Shown: positions 27,170-37,450, counted from the stretch's first letter. The stretch is DNA of 64,000 nucleotides from Hymenobacter sp. BT18 (GCF_012273015.1 NZ_CP050954.1:3202001-3266000), one strand, 5' to 3'. The notes: generated by a model not told the origin, from the letters alone. Made by a program: numbers and translations.

Positions 27170-27859
27170 ATGCACCTTTCCCCCAAAGACCTCGATAAGC
27201 TGGTGCTGCACCAAGCCGGCGTAGTAGCTCAGAAACGCTACGCCCGCGGCCTAGCCCTCAACTACCCCGAGGCCGTGGCGCTGCTGGCTACCCAACTGCT
27301 GGAGTTTATCCGCGACGGCGAATCGGTGGCCGACCTGATGAACAAGGGCAAGCAGATACTGGGCTTGCGCGACGTGCTGCCCGGCGTGGCTGGCCTGGTG
27401 GCCGAGGTGCAGGTGGAAGGGACCTTCCCGGACGGTACCAAGCTCGTGACGGTACACCAGCCCATCTGCCGCGAAGCCGGCTCACCCGAACTGGCCCTGT
27501 ACGGCTCGGGCCTAACCCGCACTGCGCCGCCCGCTGCCGCCGAAGCCGCCCCGGAGCCCGGCGAATACTACTTGCAGACTGAACCGCTAACCCTGAACGA
27601 AGACCGCGAAACCCTCACGCTGGACGTGCTCAACCGCGGCGACCGGCCCATCCAGGTTGGCTCGCACTACCCGTTCTTCGAAACCAACGCCGCCCTCGAC
27701 TTCGACCGCGCCGCTGCCCGGGGTTTCCGCCTCAACATTCCCGCCGGTACCGCCGTGCGCTTCGAGCCCGGCGAGCGGAAGCGCGTGACGCTCGTGGCCC
27801 TCGCCGGGGAGCGGATTGTCTATGGCGGGAATGGGTTGATTAATGGGAAGGTGGATTGA
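27170..27859 (+). CDS. ureAB: Urease gamma-beta fusion subunit
   Basis: 229 residues joining the gamma subunit (about 1-100: [49 protein letters not shown]) to the beta subunit (about 130-229: [64 protein letters not shown]) through an Ala/Pro linker. Fused forms are known in Helicobacter (UreA) and in some Bacteroidota. It assembles with UreC in the cytosolic nickel enzyme hydrolysing urea to ammonia and carbamate. A REP-like palindrome separates it from ureC. Confidence 0.95.
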   Translation: MHLSPKDLDKLVLHQAGVVAQKRYARGLALNYPEAVALLATQLLEFIRDGESVADLMNKGKQILGLRDVLPGVAGLVAEVQVEGTFPDGTKLVTVHQPICREAGSPELALYGSGLTRTAPPAAAEAAPEPGEYYLQTEPLTLNEDRETLTLDVLNRGDRPIQVGSHYPFFETNAALDFDRAAARGFRLNIPAGTAVRFEPGERKRVTLVALAGERIVYGGNGLINGKVD

Positions 27860-27877
27860 TATCTAGTGCCTGCAAAT

Positions 27878-27966
27878 GTCATACTGAGCGCAGCCGAAGC
27901 ATCTCTACTGCTTCGTTTAACGGCTCGGACGAAGTAGTAGAGATGCTTCGACAGGCTCAGCATGAC
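27878..27966. repeat. REP-like palindrome, copy 3 (between ureAB and ureC)
   Basis: GTCATACTGAGCGCAGCCGA and GAAGCATCTCTACTGCTTCG are answered by GTAGTAGAGATGCTTCGACA and GGCTCAGCATGAC, with a loop of about 12 bases. It fills about half of the 177-base gap between two urease structural genes, so it must form in the operon mRNA if the two are co-transcribed. Confidence 0.88.
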
Positions 27967-28036
27967 GTTCTAAGAATCTTTTTGCTCTCCTATAACTGAA
28001 TAGAATTACTAAACCCGCGCTTAAGATCTGAATCTT

Positions 28037-29752
28037 ATGTCCCTCTCCCTTGACCGGCGCGCGTACGCCGATATGTACGGCCCCACTACCGGCGACCAGG
28101 TGCGCCTGGGCGACACCGACCTCATCATCGAAGTTGAGCAGGACTACTGCGTCTACGGGGAGGAGTGCAAGTTCGGGGGCGGCAAAACCCTGCGCGACGG
28201 GATGGGCCAGGCCGCTGGTATTCCGCAGGCCGAGGCCCTGGATTTGCTTATCACCAACGCCCTGGTACTCGATTACACCGGCATCTACAAGGCCGATATC
28301 GGGGTGAAGCACGGGCGCATCAGCGGCATAGGCAAGGCTGGCAATCCGCACATCATGGCCGGCGTCACGCCCGGGATGGTGGTGGGCGTGACCACCGAGG
28401 TCATTGCCGGCGAAGGACTGATTCTGACGGCCGGCGGCATCGACTGCCACATCCACTTCATCTGCCCTCAGCAGATTGAGGAAGCCCTGGCCTCGGGCCT
28501 GACCACCATGCTGGGCGGGGGCACCGGGCCGGCCGCCGGTACCACGGCCACCACCTGCACGCCGGGCGCGTTCTACATCGAAATGATGCTGAAAGCCACC
28601 GACGCGTTTCCGCTCAACTTCGGGTTCCTGGGCAAGGGCAACTCCTCCCGCCCCGAGGGCCTGCACGAGCAGATTGCGGCCGGCGCGCTGGGCTTCAAGC
28701 TGCACGAAGACTGGGGCACCACGCCCGCGGCCATCGACCAGTGCCTGCAGGTAGCCGAGCAGTACGACGTGCAGGTGTGCATTCACACCGACACGCTCAA
28801 CGAAAGCGGCTTCGTGGAAAACTCGGTGGGCGCGTTTAAGGGGCGCACCATCCACGCCTACCACACCGAGGGCGCAGGTGGCGGGCACGCCCCCGACATC
28901 ATCAAAATCTGCGGGGAGCCGAACGTCATTCCCTCGTCCACGAACCCCACGCGGCCCTTTACCAAGAATACCATCGACGAGCACCTGGACATGCTGATGG
29001 TGTGCCACCACCTCGACCACAACATTCCCGAGGACGTGGCCTTCGCCGAAAGCCGCATCCGGGGCGAAACCATTGCCGCCGAGGATATCCTGCACGATAT
29101 GGGCGCGCTCAGCATCATTTCCTCCGACTCCCAGGCCATGGGCCGGGTGGGGGAGGTGGTGACGCGCACCTGGCAGACGGCCCACAAGATGAAGCAGCAG
29201 CGCGGCCCCCTGCCCGAAGACGCCGCCAGCACCGCCGACAACTTCCGCGCCCGGCGCTACATCGCCAAATACACCATCAACCCCGCCCGCGCCCACGGCT
29301 TTGCCCAGGAAATAGGCTCCATTGAGCTAGGCAAGCTGGCCGATCTGGTGCTCTGGAAACCCGCTTTCTTCAGCTCCCGCCCCGAAATGGTGGTGAAGGG
29401 CGGCGTGATTGTGCGCAGCCAGATGGGCGACGCCAACGCCTCCATTCCCACGCCCCAGCCCTCGTTTTCGCGGCCCATGTTCGGGGCGTTTGGCGGGGCG
29501 GTGGGCGGCACCTCCCTGGCTTTCGTGTCGGGCGCCTCGGTGGAGCACGTGCGCGCCGCTTACGGCCTGCGCAAGCAGGTAGTGGGCGTGCAGGGCTGCC
29601 GTAGCGTGACCAAGAAAGACATGGCCCTCAACGACTACCTGCCCAACATCGAAGTAGACCCCGAAACCTACCGCGTGACGGTGGACGGCGTGCACCTCAC
29701 TTGTGAGCCCGCCGAAAAGCTGCCCCTGGCCCAGCTGTATAATCTGTTTTAA
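28037..29752 (+). CDS. ureC: Urease alpha (catalytic) subunit
   Basis: A 571-residue amidohydrolase of normal UreC length. The nickel ligands are visible: the HIH pair in GGIDCHIHF (about residues 138 and 140), the carbamylated Lys in GFKLHEDWG (about 221), the [13 protein letters not shown]is, the [13 protein letters not shown]is, and a later Asp. The mobile flap carries Cys and His in MVCHHLDHN (about 323-324). [17 protein letters not shown] opens the protein as in all ureases. The C terminus [10 protein letters not shown] is also typical. All catalytic residues that I can check are present. Confidence 0.97.
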   Translation: MSLSLDRRAYADMYGPTTGDQVRLGDTDLIIEVEQDYCVYGEECKFGGGKTLRDGMGQAAGIPQAEALDLLITNALVLDYTGIYKADIGVKHGRISGIGKAGNPHIMAGVTPGMVVGVTTEVIAGEGLILTAGGIDCHIHFICPQQIEEALASGLTTMLGGGTGPAAGTTATTCTPGAFYIEMMLKATDAFPLNFGFLGKGNSSRPEGLHEQIAAGALGFKLHEDWGTTPAAIDQCLQVAEQYDVQVCIHTDTLNESGFVENSVGAFKGRTIHAYHTEGAGGGHAPDIIKICGEPNVIPSSTNPTRPFTKNTIDEHLDMLMVCHHLDHNIPEDVAFAESRIRGETIAAEDILHDMGALSIISSDSQAMGRVGEVVTRTWQTAHKMKQQRGPLPEDAASTADNFRARRYIAKYTINPARAHGFAQEIGSIELGKLADLVLWKPAFFSSRPEMVVKGGVIVRSQMGDANASIPTPQPSFSRPMFGAFGGAVGGTSLAFVSGASVEHVRAAYGLRKQVVGVQGCRSVTKKDMALNDYLPNIEVDPETYRVTVDGVHLTCEPAEKLPLAQLYNLF

Positions 29753-29755
29753 TGA

Positions 29756-29850
29756 AGAGCTGAGAACTCAGAAGTGAGAAGCGAGACTGGTACACCGCCT
29801 AACAAGCCACCAGTACCAGTCTTGCTTCTCACTTCTGAGTTCTCAGCTCT
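29756..29850. repeat. Word-iterated hairpin between ureC and ureF
   Basis: AGAGCTGAGAACTCAGAAGT and further words through GGTAC (29756-29792) pair with GTACCAGTCTTGCTTCTCAC through CAGCTCT (29813-29850), giving arms of about 37 bases with few mismatches. Extra one-sided copies of CTAAGTTCTCACCTCTCACC continue to 29880, right up to the ureF start. Confidence 0.85.
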
Positions 29851-29886
29851 AAGTTCTCACCTCTCACCTCTAAGTTCTAAGGTCTC

Positions 29887-30570
29887 TTGCCTACCCGCCT
29901 CGCCCGCCTGCTCCACCTTGCCGATTCGGCCCTGCCGACGGGCGGCTTCGCGTATTCCTACGGGTTGGAAAGCAGCCGCACGTTTGGGCTGGTGCGCGAC
30001 CCGGCGGGGCTGCGGCACTATCTGTACTCGTATCTGCAGCAGGCCGTGGGGCTGGAAATTCCGTTTCTGAACTCCTGTTATGCGCTGGTTTGGCCATTGG
30101 GCCCCGCGGCGCTGACCGACATATTGCTTGAATACGATGCCCAGCTGCTGGTGCCCGCCATGCACAAAGCCAGCCTGACCCAGGGCAAAACCTGGCTGCA
30201 GCTGCTGCAGTCATTTTACCCGGCGGCTGGGTTGCAGGAGTTGGGCGAGCTGCTGAAGCAGTACCAGCTGCCGGGGCATTTCGTGCCCTTGCTGGCCCTA
30301 AGTCTGCAACGGCTGAATTACTCACTGGCCGAAGCTCACACATTCTATTTGCACCTGGCCCTGCGTGACCAAGTCAGCGCCGCTATCCGGCTAGGCTGCC
30401 TCGGCCCCATGGAAGGGCATCGGCTTCAGCACGAGTTCTACGCCATTTTCGACGACTTGCTGGCCGACGTTGCTCACCTCGACTACCGCGCCGCTACCCG
30501 CTCCGCCAGCCTGCTCGACACGGCCCAGATGCTGCACGAACACGTCTACTCTCGCCTGTTTCAGAATTAG
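29887..30570 (+). CDS. ureF: Urease accessory protein UreF
   Basis: 227 residues, all-helical. The conserved N-terminal block LLHLADSALPTGGFAYSYGLE is clear and a later RLGCLGPMEGHRLQHE helix fits the family. No ATG is available near the N terminus, so I assign the TTG at 29887, immediately after the word-iterated hairpin. UreF forms a GTPase-gating complex with UreD and UreG that inserts nickel into urease. UreD is not adjacent; it is about 14 kb away on the other strand. Confidence 0.92.
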   Translation: MPTRLARLLHLADSALPTGGFAYSYGLESSRTFGLVRDPAGLRHYLYSYLQQAVGLEIPFLNSCYALVWPLGPAALTDILLEYDAQLLVPAMHKASLTQGKTWLQLLQSFYPAAGLQELGELLKQYQLPGHFVPLLALSLQRLNYSLAEAHTFYLHLALRDQVSAAIRLGCLGPMEGHRLQHEFYAIFDDLLADVAHLDYRAATRSASLLDTAQMLHEHVYSRLFQN

Positions 30571-30596
30571 AACTAATGCCCGCTGCTATTAAAGGG

Positions 30597-30617
30597 GCAT
30601 GCTGAGCGCAGCCGAAT
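30597..30617. repeat. Half-copy of the REP-like palindrome
   Basis: GGCATGCTGAGCGCAGCCGA matches the left outer arm of the other copies, but the complementary arm is missing; AATCATAACGG follows. It lies in the ureF-ureG gap. Confidence 0.6.
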
Positions 30618-30664
30618 CATAACGGTCTGACAACTCATAAATCACCACTGGCAACTGACAAAAA

Positions 30665-31417
30665 ATGCCCTTCATCGATAAGCTTGCCCTGCTGCTCCAC
30701 GGCCACGCGCACGAGCAATACGACTCGCCCGGCGACTACACCCAGCGCGAAACCCGGCGCCTGCCCCCGCACCGCAACTTCCGTAAGCGGGCCTTTACCG
30801 TGGGTATTGGCGGACCGGTGGGCACCGGCAAAACGGCCCTGCTGAAAGCCCTGTGTGAGCGGCTGCGCCACGAGTTCGAGCTAGGCGTAGTCACCAACGA
30901 CATCTTTACCAGCGAAGACGCCGAGTTCCTGATCCGCCACAGCGCCCTGAGCGAAGACCGAATTGTGGGCGTGGAAACCGGCGGCTGCCCGCACGCAGCC
31001 ATTCGGGAGGATATTTCCCTGAACATGGATGCCCTGGAAGGCCTCATGGCCCGTTTCAACCACAAGCTCGACTACCTGTTCGTGGAGAGTGGGGGCGACA
31101 ACCTGGCCGCGCACTTCAGCCGGGAACTGGTCGATTACTCTATTTATGTCATTGATGTGGCGGGCGGCGACAAGGTGCCGCGTAAGGGCGGGCCCGGCAT
31201 TACCCAGTCCGATCTGCTGGTCATCAACAAAACCGACCTGGCCGAACTGGTACGCGCCGACCTCGGCGTGATGGACCGCGACGCCCGCCGCATGCGCGGG
31301 GGAGGCCCGTTCCTGTTTGCCCGCGCCCTGCACGGCCTGGGCCTCGACGAGATAATCCAGCACATTCACGGTGCCAAAGCTCAGGCCTTGGAATCGGTGC
31401 GGGAAGACCGCCGTTAG
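30665..31417 (+). CDS. ureG: Urease accessory GTPase UreG
   Basis: A 250-residue SIMIBI GTPase. The P-loop [14 protein letters not shown] is near residue 50, the nickel-binding CPH motif in [15 protein letters not shown] near residue 107, and the guanine-specificity motif is [19 protein letters not shown] and [18 protein letters not shown] are further UreG signatures. An N-terminal HGHAHEQYD stretch adds extra His residues, which could help nickel binding in the absence of a ureE gene. It ends the urease run and is followed by a terminator. Confidence 0.96.
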   Translation: MPFIDKLALLLHGHAHEQYDSPGDYTQRETRRLPPHRNFRKRAFTVGIGGPVGTGKTALLKALCERLRHEFELGVVTNDIFTSEDAEFLIRHSALSEDRIVGVETGGCPHAAIREDISLNMDALEGLMARFNHKLDYLFVESGGDNLAAHFSRELVDYSIYVIDVAGGDKVPRKGGPGITQSDLLVINKTDLAELVRADLGVMDRDARRMRGGGPFLFARALHGLGLDEIIQHIHGAKAQALESVREDRR

Positions 31418-31445
31418 ACCGCCTCTGTATAGACTATGTTGTGGC

Positions 31446-31476
31446 AAGCCCCTAAGAAGCATCTTAGGGGCTTTTG
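31446..31476 (+). terminator. Rho-independent terminator after ureG
   Basis: AAGCCCCTAAGA and TCTTAGGGGCTT form a 12-bp perfect stem with a four-base loop, running into TT, G and TTT. It separates the urease genes from the nitrate/nitrite genes. Confidence 0.85.
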
Positions 31477-31487
31477 CTTTGCCTATA

Positions 31488-31609
31488 GATATTAAGGGGG
31501 TATAGGGTTAAAAGAATATGATATTTTAAAATACCCCTTTTGATATTAGGGGGTGTTTGTCTATAATTGCTATAAGTAAATCGGAAATGACCCTAGATTT
31601 TAAGGGGTG
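31488..31609 (+). promoter_or_regulatory. Three phased GATATTAAGGGGGT-like sites upstream of nirB
   Basis: The 289-base gap before nirB is strikingly AT-rich for this genome. GATATTAAGGGGG (31488), GATATTAGGGGGT (31542) and GATTTTAAGGGGT (31596) are direct copies spaced exactly 54 bases apart, close to five helical turns. Between the first two lie a TATTTTAAAATA palindrome (31522-31533) and an inverted ATACCCCTTT half-site (31531-31540). The layout suggests a multi-site control region for the nitrate/nitrite operon; the regulator is unknown and none is encoded nearby. Confidence 0.55.
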
Positions 31610-31706
31610 ATTATCGGTTTACGTATATTTCGCTTTCCGCACTCTCCTGTATATCCCACCCACTTAAGCTGCTGCCTATTCGTTGACTTTCTAATACCCT
31701 GGTCCT

Positions 31707-34211
31707 ATGGTACCGAAGCACGTTCCTACCGTCGTTGTCGTTGGCAATGGCATGGTTGGCTATAAGTTTTGCGAGAAGCTGCTTGCTAAAACTTCAGCCT
31801 TCAATCTGGTGGTCTTTGGTGAGGAGCCCCGCGTGGCCTACGACCGGGTCCATCTGAGTGAGTACTTCGGGGGCAAAACCGCCGACGACCTGCTAATGGC
31901 CCCGCTGCAGTGGTATTACGACAACAACATCACCCTGCACCTGGGCGACGCGGTCCAGGAAATTGACCGCACCAGCCAGACAGTACACGCCCGCAGCGGC
32001 CTGGTACAGCCCTACGACTATTTGGTGCTGGCCACCGGCTCCTCGGCCTTCGTGCCCGACATTCCCGGCGTGGAAAAAGCCGGCGTCATGGTCTACCGCA
32101 CCATTGAAGACCTCGACGATATCAAAGCCTGCGCCGCCACCGCCCGCTCGGGGGCCGTGCTGGGCGGCGGCTTGCTAGGGCTGGAAGCGGCCAAAGCCCT
32201 GCTCGATCTGGGTGTGCCCGAAACCCACGTCATCGAGTTTGCGCCGCGCCTGATGCCCCGGCAGATCGACGCGGCCGGCAGTCAGATGCTGCAAGCCAAG
32301 CTCGAAGCGCTGGGGCTGAAAATCCATCTGAATAAGGCGACCAGCAGCATTGCCGGCGAAAATAAAATCGACGGTCTGCACTTCGGCGACGGCTCCGTGC
32401 TGGAGGTCGATATGCTGGTGATTTCGGCCGGCATCCGGCCCCGCGACGAGCTGGCCAAGCTGGCTGGCCTGGAAGTGGGCCTGCGCGGCGGCATCGTCGT
32501 CAACGACGAGATGCAGACCTCGGATCCGCGCATCTTTGCCATTGGGGAGTGTGCCCTGCACGGGGGCATGATCTACGGCCTGGTGGCGCCCGGCTACGAC
32601 ATGGCCGAAGTAGTGGTGAGCCAGCTGACCCAGGGCGCCCGCGCCTTCACCGGCTACGACATGAGCAGCAAGCTCAAGCTCATCGGCGTGGACGTAGCCA
32701 GCTTCGGCGACCCGTTTATTGCCGAGCCCCACAGCCGCTCCATCGTGTTCGAGGATGCCCATAGCGGGGTGTATAAGCGCATCAACATCAGCCCCGACGG
32801 CAAATACCTGCTCGGCGGCGTGCTCATCGGCGACGCGGATGCTTACAACCTGCTGCTGCAAACCGTCAACAACAAAATCGTGTTGCCACCCCATCCCGAA
32901 GATCTGATTCTGGGCAGTCGGGGCGGGGAAGCCGCTGAAGGCGCGGGCGTAATGAGTCTGCCCGACGAGGCCCTGATCTGCTCCTGCGAGGCCGTCACCA
33001 AGGGCGCCATCTGTGGGGCCGTTACTGAGCTGGGCATCACGACGGTGGACGGCATGAAGAAGTGCAACAAGGCTGGCACCGGCTGCGGGGGCTGCGTGCC
33101 CATGGTGAAAGACCTTATCAACAGCACGCTGCTGGCCCAGGGCGCTTACATTAAAAACGTGCTGTGCGAGCATTTTGAGTACTCCCGGCAGGAGCTGTTC
33201 GACCTGCTCAAAATCAACGACATCCGCACTTACGACGCCGCGCTGGACCACTTCGGCCGGGGCGACGGCTGCGAAACCTGCAAGCCGGCCATCGGCAGCA
33301 TCTTGTCGGGTTTGTGGAACGATCTGATTGTCAAGCAAAACACCATCCAGGACACCAACGACCGGTACCTGGCCAACATCCAGAAGGGGGGCAGCTACTC
33401 GGTAGTGCCCCGCATTGCGGGCGGCGAGGTTACGCCCGAGCAGCTAATGGTCATTGGCCGGGTGGCCCAGAAGTACGGGCTCTACACCAAGATTACCGGC
33501 GGGCAGCGCATTGATATGTTCGGGGCCCACGTGAGTGATTTGCCCGATATCTGGGAGGAACTCATCAACGCCGGCTTCGAGAGCGGGCACGCTTACGGCA
33601 AGTCGCTGCGGACGGTGAAAAGCTGCGTGGGCAGCACCTGGTGCCGGTTTGGGCTGCACGACAGCGTGTCGCTGGCCATCGAAATCGAGAACCGCTACAA
33701 GGGCATCCGCTCCCCCCACAAGCTCAAGAGCGGCGTGAGCGGCTGCGTGCGGGAGTGCGCCGAGGCCCAGGCCAAGGACTTCGGCATCATCGCCACCGAG
33801 AAGGGCTGGAACCTGTACGTATGCGGCAACGGCGGGGCCAAGCCCCAGCACGCCCAGCTCCTGGCTACCGACATCGACAAGGAAACTTTGGTGCGCTACC
33901 TCGACCGGTTCCTGATGTTCTACATCAAAACCGCCGACCCGCTGATGCGCACCGCCACTTGGCTCAACAAGCTGGACGGCGGCCTGGCCTACCTCAAAAA
34001 CGTGGTCATCAACGACAGCCTGGGCATCTGCGCCGAGCTGGAAGCGGAAATGGCCCTGCTCATCCAGAACTACCACTGCGAGTGGCGCGAGGTGGTCGAA
34101 AACCCCGAGCTGCGTCGGCAGTTCACCCACTTCGTGAATGCGCCCACGCTCAAAGACCCCTCGATTGAGTTCGAGCCGGTGCGGGGGCAGAAGATTGTGA
34201 AAGCCTGGTAA
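31707..34211 (+). CDS. nirB: Assimilatory NAD(P)H nitrite reductase, large subunit
   Basis: 834 residues with the full NirB domain order. An FAD/NAD(P) oxidoreductase occupies about 5-400 (VVVVGNGMVGYKF, AVLGGGLLGLEAA, AIGECALHGG), then a BFD-like [2Fe-2S] domain at about 425-520 (CSCEAVTKG, GTGCGGC, and a second GCETCKP), a ferredoxin-like half domain at about 560-630, and the siroheme/[4Fe-4S] domain whose four ligands are in CVGSTWCRFG (641, 647) and CVRECAEA (681, 685). It reduces nitrite to ammonium by six electrons in the cytosol. It heads the nitrate/nitrite run. Confidence 0.96.
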   Translation: MVPKHVPTVVVVGNGMVGYKFCEKLLAKTSAFNLVVFGEEPRVAYDRVHLSEYFGGKTADDLLMAPLQWYYDNNITLHLGDAVQEIDRTSQTVHARSGLVQPYDYLVLATGSSAFVPDIPGVEKAGVMVYRTIEDLDDIKACAATARSGAVLGGGLLGLEAAKALLDLGVPETHVIEFAPRLMPRQIDAAGSQMLQAKLEALGLKIHLNKATSSIAGENKIDGLHFGDGSVLEVDMLVISAGIRPRDELAKLAGLEVGLRGGIVVNDEMQTSDPRIFAIGECALHGGMIYGLVAPGYDMAEVVVSQLTQGARAFTGYDMSSKLKLIGVDVASFGDPFIAEPHSRSIVFEDAHSGVYKRINISPDGKYLLGGVLIGDADAYNLLLQTVNNKIVLPPHPEDLILGSRGGEAAEGAGVMSLPDEALICSCEAVTKGAICGAVTELGITTVDGMKKCNKAGTGCGGCVPMVKDLINSTLLAQGAYIKNVLCEHFEYSRQELFDLLKINDIRTYDAALDHFGRGDGCETCKPAIGSILSGLWNDLIVKQNTIQDTNDRYLANIQKGGSYSVVPRIAGGEVTPEQLMVIGRVAQKYGLYTKITGGQRIDMFGAHVSDLPDIWEELINAGFESGHAYGKSLRTVKSCVGSTWCRFGLHDSVSLAIEIENRYKGIRSPHKLKSGVSGCVRECAEAQAKDFGIIATEKGWNLYVCGNGGAKPQHAQLLATDIDKETLVRYLDRFLMFYIKTADPLMRTATWLNKLDGGLAYLKNVVINDSLGICAELEAEMALLIQNYHCEWREVVENPELRRQFTHFVNAPTLKDPSIEFEPVRGQKIVKAW

Positions 34212-34358
34212 CGGGGCCTCCAACGCACTTTTTAAGACGAAAACCTAGCCGCCCCATCCCGGAGCGGCCCGGAATTCCAACGAGCAAACCGGGTGCGGTG
34301 GGTGGTGTTGCAGAGCCGCTCATTCGCCGCCCAAACCTTTCAAAATAAGCTACAACCG

Positions 34359-34715
34359 ATGGAAGCTGTCATTGACCTGACGTGGGTGGCCGTGTGCCGC
34401 ACCACCGACATTCCGGCCGACGGGGGCGCCTGTGCCCTGGTGGAAGGCGAACAGGTGGCCATTTTCAACTTTGCCCGCCGCGGCGAGTGGTACGCCACCC
34501 AGAATCTGTGCCCCCACAAGCAGCAGATGGCCCTGGCCCGCGGCATGATTGGCAGCACCGGCGAGGCCTGTGAGCCCAAAGTAGCCTGCCCGTTCCACAA
34601 GCGCACTTTCTCGTTGCTCACAGGGGAATGCCTGAACGGAGACGAGTGCAGCATCCGGACCTACCCGGTGAAGGTCGAAGACGGCCTGGTGTTCATCGGG
34701 CTGGAAGCCGGGTAA
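34359..34715 (+). CDS. nirD: Nitrite reductase small subunit, Rieske type
   Basis: 118 residues from the ATG at 34359 (MEAVIDLTWVAVC); an in-frame start 22 codons earlier lacks family residues. A Rieske-like fold is seen with LCPHKQ and CPFHKRTFSL at the two cluster loops, so both Cys-x-His pairs of a real [2Fe-2S] Rieske centre are present, unlike some NirD proteins that have lost them. It pairs with NirB. Confidence 0.92.
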   Translation: MEAVIDLTWVAVCRTTDIPADGGACALVEGEQVAIFNFARRGEWYATQNLCPHKQQMALARGMIGSTGEACEPKVACPFHKRTFSLLTGECLNGDECSIRTYPVKVEDGLVFIGLEAG

Positions 34716-34767
34716 GGCTTTACCATCCGCCGCTAATAATCTGTCTACTTACCGCTAACCGCTTTTT

Positions 34768-36057
34768 ATGCCCGAGCACTGTACTGCGAATAGACTTTCT
34801 TGGGCATTGTTGGCGGTGGCGCTGCTGCCCGGCCCGGCGGCGCTGGGGCAAGTAGTGGTATCGGCGGAAATTCGGCCGCGCACGGAGCTGCGCGACGGGT
34901 TTCGGACGGTGAACACGCCCCGCGAAAAGCCGGCTTTCTTCGTTGAGCAACGGTCCCGCCTCAACCTAGACTATGGGCGCAACAAGGTAAGCGTGCGGCT
35001 TTCGGTGCAGGACGTGCGCATTTGGGGCAGCACCAGCCAGATCTATAAAACGGACCCCAACCTGTTCAACGTGTTCGAGGCCTACGGGCAGTACCAGCTG
35101 ACTTCCCGGCTGGCCGTGCGGGTGGGCCGGCAGGTGCTCGACTACGACAACGCCCGGTTTTTGGGCGGGCTCGACTGGGCCCAGCAGGGCCGCAGCCACG
35201 ACGCGCTGAAGCTCCTGTATGCCGACAGCGCGGGCTTCGTGGTGCACGGCGGGGCGGGGTTCAACCAGGCGTTTTCCCCCGAGCCCGCCAAGCTGACCGA
35301 TACCTACTACGGCGGCGTGGACAACTACAAATCCATGCAGTACCTCTGGCTGCACAAGGATTGGACCCGCGGCAAGGTTTCGGCCCTGTTTTTCAATGAC
35401 GGCCGGCAGCGGACTGATTCGACCACCTACTACCGGCAAACCTACGGCCTGACCGGCGAGGCTACCGCCGGCCGGGCAACCCTGACCGGCGAAGCCTATT
35501 ACCAGACCGGCTATGATGCCGCCGGCCGCGCCGTGCGGGCCTACCTGGCGGCGGGCAGCGTCACGCTAACTACCAAGCTCACCCCGCTCACGCTGGGCGT
35601 CGACTACCTCTCGGGCTCCGACGCTACCGACTCCCACAACCACGCCTTCGTGCCGCTCTACGGCACTAACCACGCCTTTTACGGCCACATGGATTACTTC
35701 TACGTGGGCAACAACCACGGGCAGAACGGCCGCACCGCCGGCCTCGTGGACGTCTACCTGAAAACTAACTTCAAGCTCACGCCCAAAGCCAGCCTGCTGG
35801 CGCATGTGCACCACTTCGAGGCACCAGCGGTGGTGTATTCGCCGGGCACGACCGAGCAGGCCCTGAGCTCCCGGTTGGGGGAGGAGCTGGATCTGGTGCT
35901 CAATGCCAACGTGAGTCCGGAGTTCAACTTCAAGCTGGGCTACTCGCACTTTCTGGCTACGGCTTCGCTCGATGCGCTGAAGGGCCGGGCCGGGCAGGCG
36001 CACAACCAGTGGGCCTGGGCCATGCTCACCTTCAAGCCGGTTTTGTTCAAAAACTAA
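34768..36057 (+). CDS. Outer-membrane beta-barrel porin, alginate-export-like
   Basis: 429 residues. A signal peptide (SWALLAVALLPGPAALGQ) is followed by alternating amphipathic beta strands and an aromatic C terminus (WAMLTFKPVLFKN), as expected for an outer-membrane barrel. VVSAEIRPRTELRDGF, FVEQRSRLNLDYG and AVRVGRQVLDYDNARFLG match the alginate-export (AlgE-like) porin family. Its place between nirD and the nitrate transporter gene suggests nitrate or nitrite passage across the outer membrane; that is inference. Confidence 0.82.
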   Translation: MPEHCTANRLSWALLAVALLPGPAALGQVVVSAEIRPRTELRDGFRTVNTPREKPAFFVEQRSRLNLDYGRNKVSVRLSVQDVRIWGSTSQIYKTDPNLFNVFEAYGQYQLTSRLAVRVGRQVLDYDNARFLGGLDWAQQGRSHDALKLLYADSAGFVVHGGAGFNQAFSPEPAKLTDTYYGGVDNYKSMQYLWLHKDWTRGKVSALFFNDGRQRTDSTTYYRQTYGLTGEATAGRATLTGEAYYQTGYDAAGRAVRAYLAAGSVTLTTKLTPLTLGVDYLSGSDATDSHNHAFVPLYGTNHAFYGHMDYFYVGNNHGQNGRTAGLVDVYLKTNFKLTPKASLLAHVHHFEAPAVVYSPGTTEQALSSRLGEELDLVLNANVSPEFNFKLGYSHFLATASLDALKGRAGQAHNQWAWAMLTFKPVLFKN

Positions 36058-36121
36058 GCGCGGGCGTGGAGCCCTGCTCTACCACCACGCACTGCCAAAT
36101 TCACCTCTAACCTCTGTCGAC

Positions 36122-37450
36122 ATGGACGATTCACTGAGTGCCCGGCCGCTGGATAAGCTCGCCCTGTTTTCCGGCAAAGGCGTACAGATGCGCACCTTCC
36201 ACCTGACCTGGCTCACGTTCTTCTTCTGCTTTTTCGGCTGGTTCGGCATTGCGCCTCTCATGCCCCTGGTGCGCGAGCAGCTCCACCTCGACAAAGGCCA
36301 GATCGGCAACATCGTCATTGCCTCCGTGTCGGCCACCATCCTGGCCCGCCTGGTTATCGGCAAGCTCTGCGACACGCTGGGCCCGCGCCTGACCTACACG
36401 CTGCTGCTCGTGGTGGGGGCCGTGCCGGTGATGCTCATTGGCCTGAGCAACAGCTACTACAGCTTTTTGCTGTTCCGCCTGGCTATCGGGGTTATCGGCG
36501 CGTCCTTCGTCATTACCCAGTTTCACACCTCCATGATGTTTGCGCCCAACGTGGTAGGTACGGCCAACGCCGTGGCCGGCGGCTGGGGCAACCTCGGCGG
36601 CGGCATTGCCAACATGGTGATGCCCCTGGTGGCCGCCGCTTTCGTCGCCCTGGGCTACGTAGACCAGGCTAACTCCTGGCGCCTGGCTATGGTGGTGCCG
36701 GGCGTTGTTCTGCTCATCATGGCCTGGCTCTACTACAAGTACACCCAGGATACACCCCGGGGCAACTACGCCGACATTCAGCGCGACGCGGCCCAAAAGC
36801 CCAAGGGCACATTTCTGCTGGCTTTGCGCGACTACCGCACCTGGGTGCTGGCCCTGGCCTACGGGGCCTGCTTCGGCATCGAAATCACCATCGACAACGT
36901 GGCCGCCGTCTACTTCGTCGACCATTTCGGGGCTACGCTGGTTATGGCGGGCATGCTGGCCGGCATCTTCGGGTTCATGAACATCTTCGCACGCGGCCTG
37001 GGCGGCTGGGTGAGCGATAAGGCCGGGCGGGCTTACGGCATGCAGGGCAAGTGGCTGCTGCTGAGTGGGCTGCTGGTGCTGGAAGGCGTGGGTATTGCCC
37101 TGTTTGCCCTGGCCCCGAGCCTGCCCCTGGCCATTGTGGCCATGCTGGGGTTTGCCCTGTTTTTGAAAATGGCCAACGGCTGCACCTACTCCATCGTGCC
37201 CTTCGTGAACAAGCAGGCCCTGGGCAGCGTGAGCGGCGTGGTAGGCGCGGGCGGTAACCTGGGCGCTATGCTGGTGGGCTTCCTATTTAAGTCGGCCTCC
37301 ATCAGCTACAGCACGGCTTTTCTCTACATCGGCATTGGGGTGGTGGCCGTGGGCGGCTTGGTGCTGCTCGTGCGCCTGGTGCGCAAGGAAATCGGCAAGA
37401 CTACGGCCGAAGCTTCCCAGGAAGCCCCTCTCACGCTGGCCGGCGCTTAG
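36122..37450 (+). CDS. narK: NarK-type nitrate/nitrite transporter (MFS)
   Basis: 442 residues with about twelve hydrophobic segments. Nitrate-transporter signatures are visible: FGWFGIAPLMPLVREQL at the first helix, the Gly-rich GGWGNLGGGIANMVMP in helix 5, and the second GVVGAGGNLGAMLVGF in helix 11. These are the NNP-family nitrate signature segments. Uptake of nitrate for the adjacent assimilatory reductase is the likely job. Confidence 0.93.
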   Translation: MDDSLSARPLDKLALFSGKGVQMRTFHLTWLTFFFCFFGWFGIAPLMPLVREQLHLDKGQIGNIVIASVSATILARLVIGKLCDTLGPRLTYTLLLVVGAVPVMLIGLSNSYYSFLLFRLAIGVIGASFVITQFHTSMMFAPNVVGTANAVAGGWGNLGGGIANMVMPLVAAAFVALGYVDQANSWRLAMVVPGVVLLIMAWLYYKYTQDTPRGNYADIQRDAAQKPKGTFLLALRDYRTWVLALAYGACFGIEITIDNVAAVYFVDHFGATLVMAGMLAGIFGFMNIFARGLGGWVSDKAGRAYGMQGKWLLLSGLLVLEGVGIALFALAPSLPLAIVAMLGFALFLKMANGCTYSIVPFVNKQALGSVSGVVGAGGNLGAMLVGFLFKSASISYSTAFLYIGIGVVAVGGLVLLVRLVRKEIGKTTAEASQEAPLTLAGA

